This document shows, piece after piece, positions 51,862-63,400 of a stretch of DNA of 64,000 nucleotides; the first letter of the stretch is position 1, and each line of letters opens with the position of its first letter. The DNA comes from Drechslera avenae (taxonomy: Eukaryota > Ascomycota > Dothideomycetes > Pleosporales > Pleosporaceae): NCBI GenBank assembly GCA_034640345.1, contig JAXRVH010000003.1, positions 682,001-746,000 of the forward strand. Direction: 5' to 3'. The translations under genes were made by a program, and so were the position numbers. The notes under the pieces are model-generated. The model saw only the letters and a program-made list of their open reading frames with translations, had not been told where the DNA came from and searched no databases.

Positions 51862-53208
51862 ATGAATTCCATACGACTCGCCGCCCGACGGCCGATATTC
51901 CGCTGCCTCAATACCCCGCCACGTCAAATCCGACAGGGATCCCGAGGCACTCGATCAGACTTTGAGGCCATACTCAAGCAAGGCGCTCGACCCAAGGGCC
52001 TGCGCCCGGATGAAGACTTTGTTTCGGTGCACCGCGCGGAGGCGATTCGTCGCGCGGAGCTGTTGAGGAGGCGGAATTGGCTGGCTCTGGGCGCTGCGCT
52101 GTCTATGCTTGCTCCCATCTTCCTTGTTCGGTTATGGGATGTGCCGCCAGTAGAGGACAAGGAGGCGAATGTGAACCGCGGAATAGTAGACATGGTGTTG
52201 GGGCCGCCCACCAAAACCGACGCGCCCCGCAAGGCGGCAGAAGCGTTCCAGGGCAAGAAGGTCGTCATTGCTGCTGGTGACAAGGTCATTGCTGCGCCAG
52301 AGGACTCGGAGAACCCACAAGCGTCAGACCCCGATGCCATCGAGCTCGTTGAGACTGGCACGTCCTATGTTCCCTATTTCCCACGCACCATCCGCCTGCC
52401 CACGAACAAGACCGGTCCCGAAGATATCACCAGCGACGCGGAATACACGTTGCTTGGCCTGGGCATCAGGAAGGTCTCGTTTCTACGAGTACAAGTCTAC
52501 GTCGTTGGTCTCTACGTCAAAACTGCCGATTTGTCAACCCTCCAAAATCACCTCATCAATACTGTGAACCCCACCGCATCAGCATTGATTCCGAGCGAGA
52601 AGCGGGATCTCCGCGAAGCACTCCTCGATCCGCAGAAGAGCAACAAGATCTGGGAGGCTATTCTCAGCAGGAACGGAACCGCAGGTGTGGACATGGCTTT
52701 CCGCGTTGTTCCTTGCCGAGGTACAGACTTCAAGCATCTCCAAGACGGCTGGATGCGTGGTATCACTTCACGCACGGATGAGGTGCGACGAAAACAGGCA
52801 GAGTTGATCAGGCAACAGGCGGCCGAGAACAAGTCAATTGCGCTCCCCAAGCCTGTTGAAGAGGGCGAGTTCCAAGACGAGTCATTCGGCCTTGCGATGA
52901 AGGAGTTTAGGAATTTGTTCCAAGGCAAGGGTAAGGCACCCAAGGGCAGTGTTATTATCTTGACGCGGGACAAGAGCGGCAGTTTGGGTGCTCTATACCA
53001 GCCGATTGTCAAGGGTGATAAGCTTGAGACCATGGGTAAATCGTCATGGCTGGGCGAAGTCAAAGATGCACGAGTCGGTAGGCTGGTTTGGTTGTTGTAT
53101 CTTGGCGGACAAAACGTTAGCTCGGAAGATGCCAGGAAGAGCATTGTGAACGGATGCGTTGACATCGTGGAGCGGCCTGTTGGTACGCTGGAGACTATGG
53201 TGCATTAG
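51862..53208 (+). CDS. AIM18: AIM18-like mitochondrial chalcone-isomerase-fold protein
   Basis: A single exon of 448 residues from the ATG at 51862 (MNSIRLAARRPIFRC). The N-terminal 30 residues are Arg-rich without acidic residues, a mitochondrial presequence. A membrane segment follows at about 74-92 (WLALGAALSMLAPIFLVRLW). The C-terminal chalcone isomerase-like domain begins with YTLLGLGIRKVSFLRVQVYV and continues GVDMAFRVVPCRGTDFKHLQ, KGSVIILTRDKSGSLGALY and VGRLVWLLYLGGQNVSSEDA. Yeast Aim18 is an inner-membrane or intermembrane-space protein with this fold and no known isomerase activity; recent work suggests heme binding. The frame is open far upstream over the NSE3 exon, which is a shadow. 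Confidence 0.9.
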   Translation: MNSIRLAARRPIFRCLNTPPRQIRQGSRGTRSDFEAILKQGARPKGLRPDEDFVSVHRAEAIRRAELLRRRNWLALGAALSMLAPIFLVRLWDVPPVEDKEANVNRGIVDMVLGPPTKTDAPRKAAEAFQGKKVVIAAGDKVIAAPEDSENPQASDPDAIELVETGTSYVPYFPRTIRLPTNKTGPEDITSDAEYTLLGLGIRKVSFLRVQVYVVGLYVKTADLSTLQNHLINTVNPTASALIPSEKRDLREALLDPQKSNKIWEAILSRNGTAGVDMAFRVVPCRGTDFKHLQDGWMRGITSRTDEVRRKQAELIRQQAAENKSIALPKPVEEGEFQDESFGLAMKEFRNLFQGKGKAPKGSVIILTRDKSGSLGALYQPIVKGDKLETMGKSSWLGEVKDARVGRLVWLLYLGGQNVSSEDARKSIVNGCVDIVERPVGTLETMVH

Positions 53209-53981
53209 TAATCAGGTCTATTGTAAATAAAAAATATGCTCTCGTCTACCTTGCTCCCTCAATATACTACCTGCTATGTAAAAGTCCAAAACATGACTTA
53301 GAACGGGTCATGTCTGGTGAAGGTGATCCTGAACGCTTGATCCATGGTTTTTTCCCCTGTTTCCCCTTTTCTTTCACATTGCAACAAACATGACAAATAC
53401 ATCTAAATGTTTTACATAGCTTTTTGATGTGTATTCTTTGCATGATACGGTGCGTTCGTCATCATAACTAAGGATGGGCTTTTTTTCGTTCTTGCTGCAC
53501 GAGCTCCTTGCACCCATGATAAAAGGACATTCGCTCTTTTACGTATTTCAAAAGAAATAGAAATATCCCATGTCAATACCACATCTAATCCTACCAAGTT
53601 GAGTTGCTCATTACTACATATGAAGGATATCCATGTAGAGTTATTGGGTTGTGTGAAAGGAAAAGAGAAATACGAACAAGTTGAAAGAGATTTGAAGCTA
53701 TCACATGAGAACACAATGAACGTGTGTCAACAGTCGCGATTAGGAAAAGTGTCAATTGTTTGCTACTTGACTTCTCAAAATAAGCTGTGACTAATCGATG
53801 ACGTTCGGATGTCTGCACAGGAAGTACCCGGATTGTGGTAAACAGTGAAAGCCTCTGTTCACATTTGTGGCTAACCGCTCTTTCCCTGTAATGTAATTCT
53901 ACGCCTTGACCACAAGCCTCACTTTAAGGATCCTCTCTTCTTTAAACTTGCTCATCAACTCACGCCAACCACCAGCCACAC
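53209..53981. other. Intergenic, AT-rich
   Basis: 773 bases, AT-rich with long T and A runs; frames open here by chance only. The final 60 bases carry a TTTAAA-type element before the ATG at 53982. Confidence 0.45.
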
Positions 53982-55267
53982 ATGACGAGATTCAAAATAG
54001 TACTCCTGGCTCTCGCAGCACTCGTCACTCTTCCCAGCGTGACAGCTACCAACAGCTCTGACGTTCAGGTGGATTTTTTCTGGGATCCCAGTGAAGTTGC
54101 AAGCGCTGCGGAATGGGCAGAGGCTATTGAAAAGGGTAACAGGCTCAACTGCCGTCTTGACGCCAACGATGAAGCTGCTGGTAGGCTATGGGAAGATACG
54201 CGAAACCCACCTTCAGCACGCAGCCAGTGGACCGACACCACTCTCCAAACTGACCTCAAGACATGGAGTTGGTACCCCGGCTACTACGAGCAAGAGCTGC
54301 ATTGCGACTTTGCTGATGACGACAGCAACGGCCACGCGAACAAGATAGGTGAGTCGGCGCACTTCGATTTGCTCTACCATCACAGTATACTGACCATCTA
54401 GGTACTGCCATGCAAGCCCTTGGAGTGAGCGCCAAACCACGTGCTGAAGGTGGAGACATTGAGTGTTTTAATTATCAGCACTACAACGAGGAAGTAGAGG
54501 ATGAAGAAGGCGGCATTTTGGAGCCAGAAGACCAATATTATGATGTTAGTGGCGAGACATACCGTTGTACTGGCGCGCATGTTCGCTTCGGTATCAACCA
54601 TCACGGTGGAAGTAAGTGATGGTCGAGGTACTACCCAGTCAGTGTGTGTGGAGTTGAGGCTAACCAATCAAAGTGATTATTGGACTGGACTTTGAAAGCC
54701 CTAAAGCTTCAGCAGAAGAGTTGTGGGGTCAAACGCCCACCGAGGATGAGCTCCCAAGGCTAAAGCGTGTCTCGGAAATTATGACAGCGTTCTGGTTGCG
54801 CGACAACCCAGACCCCAAGAAACTCAAGCACTACCTCGTCTACAACGTGCAAAACGAGCAGACGATGGCCTTGATCAAGAAAGTAGTGGATGACAGTGGT
54901 CTACGCCAAGTTCCGTATTGGCCCGGAGTTACAGTTGGCATGTGGCAGGAGGCGGGAGAGGCACTTCTCGGTGAGTAGTAATAAAAGCTATTGCTGAAGA
55001 TTGATACTAAGAGCTACAGGTTCTCCACTAGGTAGTACTCTTGCTTTTGTGCTCGCCCAACACAAGGTAGAGCTAGGCATGAAACACGTCACCCAGATTA
55101 CCATCTTTAGGGACAACTTCGCACAGAGCATGCAGCCAAGTATACAGTTGCTTTTCAGAATCAAGGACGTTCCAAACCCAGGCGAAGATTCTCTTCGGGC
55201 GAGACATGTCGGACCTAGAGACATGATTCGCACTCACAAGATCGGAGCACGACAAGCTTTTCGTTGA
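53982..55267 (+). CDS. Predicted secreted protein of unknown family
   Basis: Four exons, join(53982..54348, 54402..54611, 54674..54970, 55020..55267), 373 residues. The N-terminus MTRFKIVLLALAALVTLPSVTA is a clear signal peptide, probably cleaved after TA. The mature part is acidic and mixed: WSWYPGYYEQELHCDFADDD, an acidic stretch NEEVEDEEGGILEPEDQYY, CTGAHVRFGINHHGG, then MIIGLDFESPKASAEELWG, KHYLVYNVQNEQTMALIKK, YWPGVTVGMWQEAGEALLG and STLAFVLAQHKVELGMKHVTQ. Few cysteines, so it is not a classic small effector. The LGSPLGSTLAFVLAQHK stretch looks like a family signature that I cannot name. The intron phases are mutually consistent, which supports one gene. Confidence 0.75.
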
Positions 55268-55981
55268 CAGGGTGAATAAGAGGAGTGATCATCTTAAATT
55301 TTGGGCCCAAGAGCATGATGGTTTATCTTGTGGGGTTCGCGTGGGGCAATGACGGAATCGGCCATAGGTTGAGCTGCCTCTCATAATGCTCGCTAATACT
55401 CCAATTCCACCGCTTGTGTCAGCATTTTGTGGGGACTTGTCGAAAATTCGGTCACGCAAAATCCCATATGCCTTGTCGTAATTGCATGTACTGCCGTTTT
55501 GTTTAAGCAATGACATCAACGCCGGACCCATATGCCAAGCTTTCTCGCTAATCAAAATCCCCACCAGCATGCCGTTGTATGACGTCCCAACCCTCTGCTT
55601 GCAGCCCTCTCTCCCAATCAGGTCCAGCCCTCGTTGATGCTCTCTTCGCCGGAGCCAGCCGGTATGCTGATTAATGGGCACACGCCGGTGGTTGCGGCTA
55701 TGAGTGGAAGGGATAAGCTTCTACGAAGCAGCAATGGCGTAGGATCGGCGTTAGCACGGCGGATGCTTGTTTCCAGGCGGGTGACGGAGTCCAGAAGTGC
55801 CATCTGATTTGGGATGTGAGGGAGGCACGCCACACATAAGGTGGTTGAAATGCAGACGCTTAAAAGTGTGCACTTGCCGTCAGTCAGTGATAGCAACCCC
55901 TCCTTCTCGTGAATTGCTATCACCACTCTTACACGCATCCGTATCCATCCCGCACATCTACACTACATTTATCCTCGCAAG
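55268..55981. other. Region between secreted-protein gene and membrane-protein gene
   Basis: 714 bases with no supported intact gene; holds the weak ankyrin-like fragments and the promoter of the gene at 55982. Confidence 0.4.
55289..55840 (-). pseudogene. Possible decayed ankyrin-like gene fragment
   Basis: Two overlapping minus-strand frames look protein-like but need a frame change near 55625 to continue. The first contains LLRRSLSLPLIAATTG and AGSGEESINEG. The second continues LDLIGREGCKQRVGTSYNG, MGPALMSLLKQNGSTCNYD and SGGIGVLASIMRG. Alternation of xxLLxxNGSxxN-like units is reminiscent of ankyrin repeats in fungal NLR-type proteins. No start, splice pair or complete repeat is recognisable. 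It could equally be chance; I give it as a weak call. Confidence 0.25.
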
Positions 55982-56815
55982 ATGGCGGTAATATGGGGCC
56001 TCGACCTGAAGGAGATGCAGTGGGGCAAATTCAAATCAGGCTACATGTGGAACAACGAATACCACAACCGACGCACAAAGTTCATCATCTACCAGCTTGC
56101 AATGATACTTTGTGTGGTTAGTGAGAGTCTAGGCACTGCGGCGCTGTCTGGTATGTCCAGCCACATGCTCTGTCTGATAACAGCTCACTGACCCTCCAGA
56201 CTATGTTGACCAACAAAAGTTTGTCTCGAAGCTCAATAGCAATGTCACGGTACACAATAACAACTTCATTGGTATCGCGTCATACAACATCTTTGTCGGA
56301 ATCTATGTCGCCACCATCTTTGGCAGCGCTTTCTTCTTCGACCTCTTCTGGCCTGAGCGGAAAGAGTCGCCAGGTGTCAAGATGGCCTGGAAGATCTGCT
56401 CCGTCTTCGCCTGCATGCTCACCCTCGCCTGCGCGTTGACATACACCTACATTGTGGCGAGCCAGAGTGCATACGTAACGGGGACAAATGCAGCGGATGC
56501 ACAGAGGCTTCTCGCACTCTATGGCGGAAGTCCGTTAAAGTACAGCAGTAATGGCCGTGCGATTGCCAGTGTCGTCTTCCTCTGGCCGGGCATGATCTTC
56601 ACGTTTGTCAGGTATGTAACCTTCCGTCTCTGCAGCTCCCATTTCCTAATATTCCCAGCACCTACCTTCTCTGGCATTCTCTAACTCACATTGACGCCTA
56701 CGGCCCAATGTCCAAACATGCACGTACCGAAAAGGCCGTCGACAGCGCTAGCGTCACAGGACCAACCGACCTAGACAACCAAAGCCTCACCTCCACCTCC
56801 CGAGCTGTCGCATAG
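55982..56815 (+). CDS. Four-helix membrane protein, fungal family of unknown function
   Basis: Three exons, join(55982..56150, 56200..56611, 56659..56815), 245 residues. It begins MAVIWGLDLKEMQWGKFKSG, then four hydrophobic segments: FIIYQLAMILCVVSESLGTA, SYNIFVGIYVATIFGSAFFF, MAWKICSVFACMLTLACALT and AIASVVFLWPGMIFTFVSTY. Between helices 1 and 2 is a short lumenal or extracellular loop with two NxT/NxS-type sites (NSNVTVHNNNF); another lies between helices 3 and 4. The C-tail is polar and ends LDNQSLTSTSRAVA. The pattern resembles MARVEL-type tetraspan proteins, but I cannot assign a family. Confidence 0.78.
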
Positions 56816-59499
56816 TGCTATCTAGACGGCGCATTTTTTTCTCCCCCGCCTCATCTCCGATCGGGCAGGTGGCTCATACATAGGCTGAGATGTAAAACAG
56901 GGCTTGGCGTTGGTAATAGGACATGGAGGGGGGATACTTGGTGTACAAACGGTGCATAGTTACGGCGTTTACAAATGTTGATACCCTTACGACTGCATGA
57001 GTGAGGCGAGAATAAAGTTTGTTAACGGCGTAGATTGGGGTCCTTTTTGTCTTCTCTCGAAAAGTGTTTACGAAGTTATTTTTACCTTTTTACTGCATTA
57101 CAACCTTGCGTAGGTCAGTATGGCATCATCTTCCCTGCCTGTCTCGCACGCGCCGACCCTCCCATCAAACGCATACCGACCACTCTTTCAACATGTTGGC
57201 GAAGCATGGTACACGCTTGTTTCATCAGCCCGACTAAACTCGAGACGAGGGATGACACATGGACTGGGACAGGACCGGTTGGTAACTATTCTAGGCTTCC
57301 AGGTCACCACTTGCACTCCTACTTTGCACCCTTGCCATTACGTTACCGGCATCGACGGGTTGTTGTTTCGAGGCATTAACGGCGTGTTCTAGACAACGCA
57401 ACCGTCCTAAAACGGGAAACGGGGATAAAGGGTAGGTGCGCGCCAATGCGAAAGTAATGTAATTGCAATTGGTGAATGGATGACTGATTGAATGAATGAG
57501 ATGGGTCAGAGCATAAAAGACAGCGCGTTATCGTGGGACCTTGTTGGGAATTTGGACAGGGATAGGGGGGGGGGGTTTGAGCTAAACAAAAAAAAACACG
57601 AGAAAACTGTCCCAACTGTTCTCTGTAAACTTGCTGCTACTGCTACTGCTACTGCTGCTGCTGCTGCTTTGGATTGAGATGAAAGTTACCTGCATCATAC
57701 TTCGACCGCGTTGATGACTTGGAGTAGACGCCTCAATTTTTCTTTTTCAAAACTCTCGATTACCGGTGAGTCGTGGTAAAATGCTATTCAGTCGGTGTGG
57801 AAAGGGAAGAGACTTTATCAGCAATTACAACCCGTGTACAGAGCCATGTATGGAAAGAAAAAGAAGCAAAACTTACACCAACATCGACTCACTATATTGA
57901 CTCGCCACATTGACTCAAAAAGCTTCACATCTTCCTCGTATCCTCAGCATGTCTGACACGAACGAGAAAAAAAAAGATTAAATGATGACCAATAGAAATC
58001 GGTCCAAGTCATGTAGCTGAAGCATGTGCTAGTCAAGCCTCCCAAAAAAGCAAAAGCAAAAGAGAAAACATGGCCACAAACGAACGGCTGGAGTGGCGAG
58101 GAAGAAGCATCAGAAATCCCTTGTGGGGCCCCAAAGTATGGCGAACCACCTACTCATCGCAACACTTCTGTTAGCTGGAATGTGGCTGTCTTTTGGATGC
58201 TCGGGAAAAAGCAACACCTTGACCGCTTAGTCTAGCATAATCGTCAACGTCATTCAGAATGTGTATCGGGGCCAAGGGCTTGCTCTTTGCCGTAGCAATA
58301 CACCTCCGACAAAAAAGAAGCTTGGTGACTACTGTACAAGTAACAGTTCTTGATATTACGGGCTACGCCGTGCGCACCACGGGACATGAAACCGGGTGGA
58401 CTCCCCCCTCCCCCCCCAGAAAAAAGGCAGTGACATGCATGTCATGTTTCCACGTGGGCTACTCATGCCCATTGCTGCCAGCCCAATGACAGATGCATTG
58501 CCGGTAGTCATGTGAGACACTGACTCCCTAATGTTCATGCCGATAATGTGCCGATGAGGGAGAGGCTGAAAATTGTTGCAGAAGCGTCAAGTGTCTCAAG
58601 ACTACGAGGGACATGCACTTTAAGTGTTATGAGGTGGAGCAGCGCCAGACGAGTTGGACGTCTGGAGGTGGAGCGCCCATCGTATTGGCATGTTGCAGCC
58701 CTATGTGCACATTTTAGTAAGGCCGAAGTCCTTCCAGAACCCCGTTTGCCTATCAAACAAGAAAAACATGTATACCTGGTCAGCCTATAGGTTGCCGGGA
58801 TCGGGCTCCGAAACACAGTGGATAAAGTATGCATAAGCTCAAAATGCAATCGATAAAGGAGATAAACTTTGATCCCAGCGTGTCCATTGTTTCAATGTCA
58901 TTCTGTCAAGTTTGACGTCAATAACAAGACGGCGTTTCAGCTCACAACGGCGCCCAAACCTAGAATAGCGTTCCAAAGTTGGGACCGTCTTCCGCATGTG
59001 GCCGCTAGCGGACCTTGGCGTTGGGCGCTAGGGGAAGCCATGCCGTGCCAACAAGCGGCATGCCGCTTTTACGAGGGCTGCCACTAGCGTACTAGGCTCC
59101 CGTATCCGCGAAATGAGGATACGTGTGCGAGGAATATGGCTGCGTGTTGGTAGGGCTGAAGAAGGGTTCCTTTCTGCAAGGCCGGTACAAAAGGGACGTC
59201 AATGCGTTCACATTCGTGGAATTTGTGCAAGGATATGGGCTGCGGCGACGTGGAAAAGTTTGCGAGAAGGTTGCCTGAATGTTTTCTTATTCCATCCGCT
59301 ATGTGCTGTTGCACATCTTGGTTCAAAGCATGCAGGGTAAAATACAAAAAACGCAGGCCCGAGCCGCAGAGTAGGTTTGCTCGCGTTGTGCTTTTGTTGT
59401 TGAGCCTGGCAAGTTGGTATTGACGAACTATCGAGACAAGGGAACTAGTCATTGGCCAGCCGACTTTGCTCCAGTAGGACGCTTGCTGTGATTGCATGC
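56816..59499. other. Gene-free 2.7-kb region
   Basis: No gene is supportable. It contains a G run near 57568, a CTG/CTA repeat at 57632-57669, several A7-A9 runs and a C-run with AAAAAA near 58406-58426. Open frames near 58550-58850 exist on both strands but carry no family features. Confidence 0.45.
57632..57669. repeat. CTG/CTA trinucleotide repeat
   Basis: About twelve consecutive CTG or CTA units in a non-coding stretch. Confidence 0.8.
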
Positions 59500-60409
59500 T
59501 CAAACTGTCCGTCGATCCGTCATGACCCTGACAATGGAGCCTGGGCCAGCTATCTCCACAAGCTGCGGGTTGTTAGCGACAAAGCGTGGCCGAGGTGTGA
59601 AATCAAGGAAATGCAGCCATGACGGGGATGCAATGACGCTACGTGGTGATGCATGTGATTGGAGAGCGTACCTTTTCGTGCCAGCTGAGCAGGACGCTCA
59701 TTGCCTGGCCGCCGCCCTCACCGCCGCCACGCGTGTGGATTTGCGAAAAACCAGTCGCCTGAGGTGTGATGTTGCGTGAGCTTGTTGCTGGGCTCGCCTG
59801 TGCCATGCCCTTGTAACTACAGATACGAAATTAGCCCGAGGTCGCGTGTGTGCCACTGTGGCGCGTGGGATGCACGGAAGGCGCAGCTGGCAAGAACTGA
59901 TGTTTGGCGGTGAGCTCCAACGTACATGTACTTCATCAGAACGTCCAACGCCTCGGTTCCACCAGGAGCACTGTATAACCGGCTGAGCATTGGTGACATG
60001 TCGGAGGCCCGTATAGACTGGAGGATCTCGATTACGACAGCGAGGTATGTTTCCTGCGTGAGTGTGACAGTCAGCCCTGGACTATGAGTTTGTAGAGGGC
60101 TCGACCTGGTCGTGGGGAGCCCGAGTGCAAGTCGTTGCCGTCGTAGTTGGCTGTGTGTGTATGTGTGTGTGTGTGTCAGCATACCTTTCCCTTGTCATCT
60201 GCTCCATAGGGCGGGTTTTCGAGCGCGCCCTGCAGAGCCCCCTCGTTGTCTCCGCCCCGTAGCAGCTGCCGTATTTGCGAGGCACTGTTTTGAACATCGG
60301 CCGTAGAGACGGGAGTGACGGCAGGAGCGAGGGAGCTCAGGTCAAAGTTGGCGGGGCTGTCCGGGTCGAGAGCGTCAATGTTGATTGTACGCCAATTGAT
60401 GGTGGTCAT
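59500..60409 (-). CDS. ARC15: Arp2/3 complex subunit 5 (p16-Arc, ARPC5)
   Basis: Four exons, complement(59500..59562, 59672..59816, 59926..60053, 60185..60409), 186 residues from MTTINWRTINIDALD. The family is recognised along its length: QIRQLLRGGDNEGALQGALE with NPPYG, ETYLAVVIEILQSIRASDM, LDVLMKYIYKGMA, a glycine-rich loop, VLLSWHEKLVEIAGPGSIVR and the terminal VMTDRRTV. ARPC5 is the smallest Arp2/3 subunit and supports actin branching. The four exons are short and the signature only emerges after splicing. The first intron contains a (TG)n run at 60152-60176. Confidence 0.92.
60152..60176. repeat. TG microsatellite in ARPC5 intron 1
   Basis: Alternating TG with one TATG interruption, read directly. 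Confidence 0.8.
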
Positions 60410-63400
60410 GGTGAGTGCTGGACGTCGACCTGCAGGTCAGGAATGGCAATGGTGGTAGAGGGGGCGTCGGGGGGGTTGGTGGTGGTGGAGCTATGGTGAG
60501 GTTGCAATTCGGGATGCCGTATTCGTGGGGTGCAGCTGGCACGTCTCCACTTTCTGCCAAGCTTTGGCAACCCGTCATTCTACGTCGGCAGCGTCTGGCG
60601 AAACATCTAGCTGTGGTACAAGCAAGGCAAGGCAAGGGTGGATGCTCCATATAGCCTCCCAACCGAAACGGATCGCTACCAGTGCGGAAGCGCCCAAGGC
60701 CTATCGATCGCTGGGACAAGATCCGCAACGCCACATGTGTGACGGCAGGCGGTTCCAGCACGGCGGATGAGACAGATGACCAAGATGGGAATTGAGATGA
60801 GTAGTGGATATTGATTAGTCTAAACTGCAAGCCAGAGGTGTCGCGAGACATCCTTTTCCGCGGCCCAGGCACTGTCTAATTTTCAAAGCCAACGTAATGG
60901 CGGCCCATGCATGCCTGTCATGAAAGAGCCGTCTAAAGAACACAAAATCGTCGCGGCGTGGTCATCATCCCAGCGATGCGACCAGCCCAACGAGCTATAG
61001 TACAATACAGTCCGCGCCCATGATGCCAACGAAGGCGAGCGGCGGATATCTACCCTGGTATACTATCCGAAAGAAAAAGAAAAGTCCGTTTTTGGTATCT
61101 ATGCCTGGGCCCAACCTATTCTATAAAACGCCGAATAAAAGAGGTAACTTTTTTGCCGTAAGGAAATGTCGCTAAACGTGGGACGCAAGGGTGGAGGAGA
61201 TGCGCTCCGGGACGCGGGACGAAGCCGGAGAAAGTGGGGTATTAGGTCGCTGAGAATCGAAATGGTCGGTGATGATTAAAAAGGGCGTAATGCCGAAGTA
61301 AACTCGGTCGAAGAAGTTGCGCCGTAAAACCAATGGGAGAAATCGATTGTGGTGTGGTGAGAAGCTGTTTAAGGCTGCATATATTGGTTAGTGTGGGTGT
61401 TCATGCAAGGTGTGGTGGCTGCGCTTACGATGTGTGACAAGTCATCCCTCTGGTCCCAACGGAACCGGCTCGCCACAGTGGTAGCGGTCGCCATTGCGCA
61501 AAAATAAAAGCGAGGCAAGGCGAATGGTTGAACAAAAGGATCCGTTGGGAGACCATGGACAGTCTTTATTTGGGCGGTGGTGGCGTAGGCTTGGGGGTGC
61601 CAGTTGTGTCGTAGGCACCGCGACCCATGTTGTTTGATTCTGACTCTTGGAGAATGGCCATTTGGATGGGTTGTGTGTCTGGCTTTATATGCATGTTAGC
61701 ATGCGTGTTCCACAGCAATGTAAATATAGATGTGGGCAGGCTTACAGATTGAGAGGGCTAGCTTGACGGTGGAGCTTAGATGGCCTGTGCGAGGGCCTGT
61801 GAAATGCAACGAGAATGAGCGTGGAGGTCGGGCAGCGAGTGCGAGGCGACGTGGAGAGAGTGTGTGAGAGAGACAGAGATAGAGACGGGCGAGCTTTATT
61901 AGGTAGCGTCGAAGGAGCAGCGGACCAGGCTAGCGCGGTGACTGGGGATGGGAGAAGAATGAGTGTGGATTGCTCAAAGGGAGTGCGGATGATGGAAGCA
62001 AGAAATACTAAACGAAGGGCGCCCAAGCCTTCTATATTCGAACCTAGAATAAGGGGGACTCTACTGACTTGCCAAAGGTGGCCTTGGCTGTCGGCGAGAC
62101 AAATGAAATGAGCGACTGTGCTTTTCAGGAAGCAAAAGCCAGGGACACATGACGTTCCGGGAGCGACGGCCCCCTCGGCTTTGTTTCAGTGTAGCTCCCT
62201 TGCCCGCAGAAATTGTGAGTTGGCATGGGTGATCTGCGCACAGAGGACCGCAACATTGGTAGACCCCTGTGTGGTCGCGCTGCACTAGAAGGCCGTACCT
62301 GCAGCGCTAGTCGGACCATGCTAACGGCTCGCTGGGGGGGGGAGTGCCGCGGGCGACGAGACGCTGTAGCGACAGCTGGGGGGGGCCGGCTTTGGACGGA
62401 CGGACGGCTGGCTGGCTGGTCGTTGTTGTTGCTGGTGTTGCTGCCGCTGGTGTTGTTGTCGTAGCCCACCAGACACGTCGACACTGCGCCCCTCCCTGCT
62501 GGCCTGCTTCTCTTGCGCCGCGCTTGAGGCAAAGCAGCAAAGCTTAGCTGAGACGAGCCAGCGTCAGCGCGCGACCGACGAGCGCCCTCTCCCGTGTCGC
62601 GGGCTGCTATGACTGGCCGTGATTGACTCGCTGCCGCTTTTGTTGGCTCTGCGCAGAAGCAATGCGAGGGAGCAAAGGCAAAAAAAAACAGCCAACAGCC
62701 AACACTGTCCTCCTCACAGACGCTCCGGGACTCTTTCCCCGCCGGGCCTGATTCACCTTCGCGCGCCCTCAGCCCTGCCTGCGTCCATTCAACCGGGTCG
62801 CTGGTGCTCGGGATCGTGGTGGACGTGGCCACTATGGGCTGTGGCTTGTGGATTGACAGCAGACGACATGACATTTTCTCCTAGGTGTGTGTGGGCTTGC
62901 TTCTGCAGCTCCACGTCTGCACGCCTTCGCACCCATGGTTGGGTGTGTTGTCTCCCGCCACGTGGGAGACCTTCCCGCCGACGGCCTAGCACCTGCCGCA
63001 ACCCTGACGTATGCATCCTGAGGAAAGAGCCGCCCTCGCTGCGCCTGTCATTCACCACCAACCCACCGTGCCGTGTGCAAACACCTCAATCCTCACCCAG
63101 CCCTCTGCCGCCGCCGCAATGCCGTGTGTGTGCAGTTGGACGAGGTGCGCGCCCGGTGCCGCAATCAGAGCGTTGGCCGGCTCGGTGAGTGGACCCGGCC
63201 ACGCCAGCATCTCGCCTGGCTATTTGTTCTGGAAAGGCTCTGGAAGGCGATCGCATATCCACGACTCGCTGTCTCGCTCCTGGCCTGCCCCCGGCCCAGC
63301 GCGACGCAAACTGACACAGAAGAGGCGCTGATATTCGCAGCTGGGACATTTGGCCGCTCGATAGACTTCAAACGCGTTGCATTCACAGTTGCAGCGGAAG

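Noticed and set aside
58535..58849. Opposed ORFs on both strands
   Set aside because: Protein-like at first glance, but neither has a recognisable family, intron logic or conserved motif.
62125..62874. Minus-strand ORF of about 249 codons
   Set aside because: Arg/Ser/Pro-rich and full of low complexity; overlapping frames on the other strand are equally open. No motif or splice context.
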